This document shows positions 63,897-64,000 of a DNA stretch of 64,000 nt, in pieces. Location: contig QJNS01000061.1 in NCBI GenBank assembly GCA_004154925.1, forward strand, positions 1 to 64,000, in the 5' to 3' direction. The first letter of the stretch is position 1; every line of letters begins with the position of its first letter. Under the pieces are notes generated by a model. That model made no database searches. It saw only the letters and a program-made list of their open reading frames with translations, and was not told the DNA's origin. The position numbers were made by a program, and so were the translations under genes. Source of the stretch: Monosporascus cannonballus. Lineage: Eukaryota; Ascomycota; Sordariomycetes; Xylariales.

Positions 63897-64000
63897 TCAT
63901 TTTTCGAAGGACCATGCTAGCTTCTGCCTCTTGTTAACACGACTCACGCCGTAGTCTCCGCCGTCAGTCCAGCTCTCGTCAGCTATGACCTTCCCGGACT
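63897..64000 (-). CDS. Possible 3' end of a minus-strand gene cut by the window edge
   Basis: Open for 33 codons from the edge to a TGA at 63897. It reads SGKVIADESWTDGGDYGVS then RVNKRQKLAWSFEK. The composition is protein-like (mixed charged and aromatic residues), but the segment is short. A GTGAGT lies inside it, after GGDYG, so the last part may instead be intron. No family is recognised. Confidence 0.25.
   Translation of the reverse strand, partial: SGKVIADESWTDGGDYGVSRVNKRQKLAWSFEK

Noticed and set aside
1..64000. CRISPR arrays, bacterial operons, ribosome-binding sites, rRNA genes
   Set aside because: The window is fungal nuclear DNA with spliceosomal introns and RIP. The only regular short repeats are the 35-bp array without spacers and simple microsatellites.

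Overview
This window looks like nuclear DNA of a filamentous ascomycete (Pezizomycotina, probably Sordariomycetes-like). It has two sharply different compartments. About 1-42640 is extremely AT-rich and almost gene-free. Retrotransposon reading frames can still be followed there, but they are riddled with TAA/TAG where Trp or Gln stood, and the remaining C is mostly outside CpA. That is the signature of repeat-induced point mutation (RIP). About 42640-64000 is ordinary fungal gene space with intact genes, short introns (50-190 nt, CTAAC/CTGAC-type branch points) and CT-rich intergenic DNA.

The RIP block is a nest of Ty3/gypsy LTR elements. (i) A family with TGTNACGRC-type LTR ends is present as a 5' two-thirds copy (about 8411-12900), a pol plus antisense-ORF copy (2640-6785), a 3' part on the minus strand (28758-31280) and a 3' end on the plus strand (34641-36182). 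Its members carry a coiled-coil reading frame convergent to pol, near the 3' LTR. (ii) A minus-oriented family with LTRs beginning TGTGAG is present as an interrupted copy (13729-26755), a fragment (26886-28757) and a 5' two-thirds copy (36183-42342). (iii) A complete plus-oriented element (16626-23722), with two LTRs, a polypurine tract and a 5-bp target duplication GTAAT, sits inside the first copy of family ii. The empty site is preserved in the paralogue near 37900. Solo LTRs lie at 6815-6964 (duplication CTTAG) and 25335-25614 (duplication TATTA).

The gene compartment holds: an uncharacterised conserved protein with an apparent one-base frameshift (42876-44068, minus); a DUF3433-type multi-pass membrane protein (45704-49042, plus, one intron); a Rho1 guanine-nucleotide exchange factor of the Rom2/Rgf type with DEP, DH, PH and CNH regions (51489-55369, minus, four coding exons); the V-ATPase proteolipid c' subunit Vma11 (57797-58726, plus, six exons); a small conserved protein of unknown function (59665-60656, minus, three exons); and perhaps the tail of another minus-strand gene at the right edge. 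Rho1 exchange factor and V-ATPase are housekeeping functions (cell-wall integrity signalling, organelle acidification), so a conserved chromosomal gene region directly abuts the RIP-inactivated repeat block. A 10-N assembly gap lies at 51063-51072 between G and C homopolymers.

All intron positions were derived by hand from frame, splice sites and family conservation. Repeat borders inside the RIP block are approximate unless a terminus or target duplication is stated.
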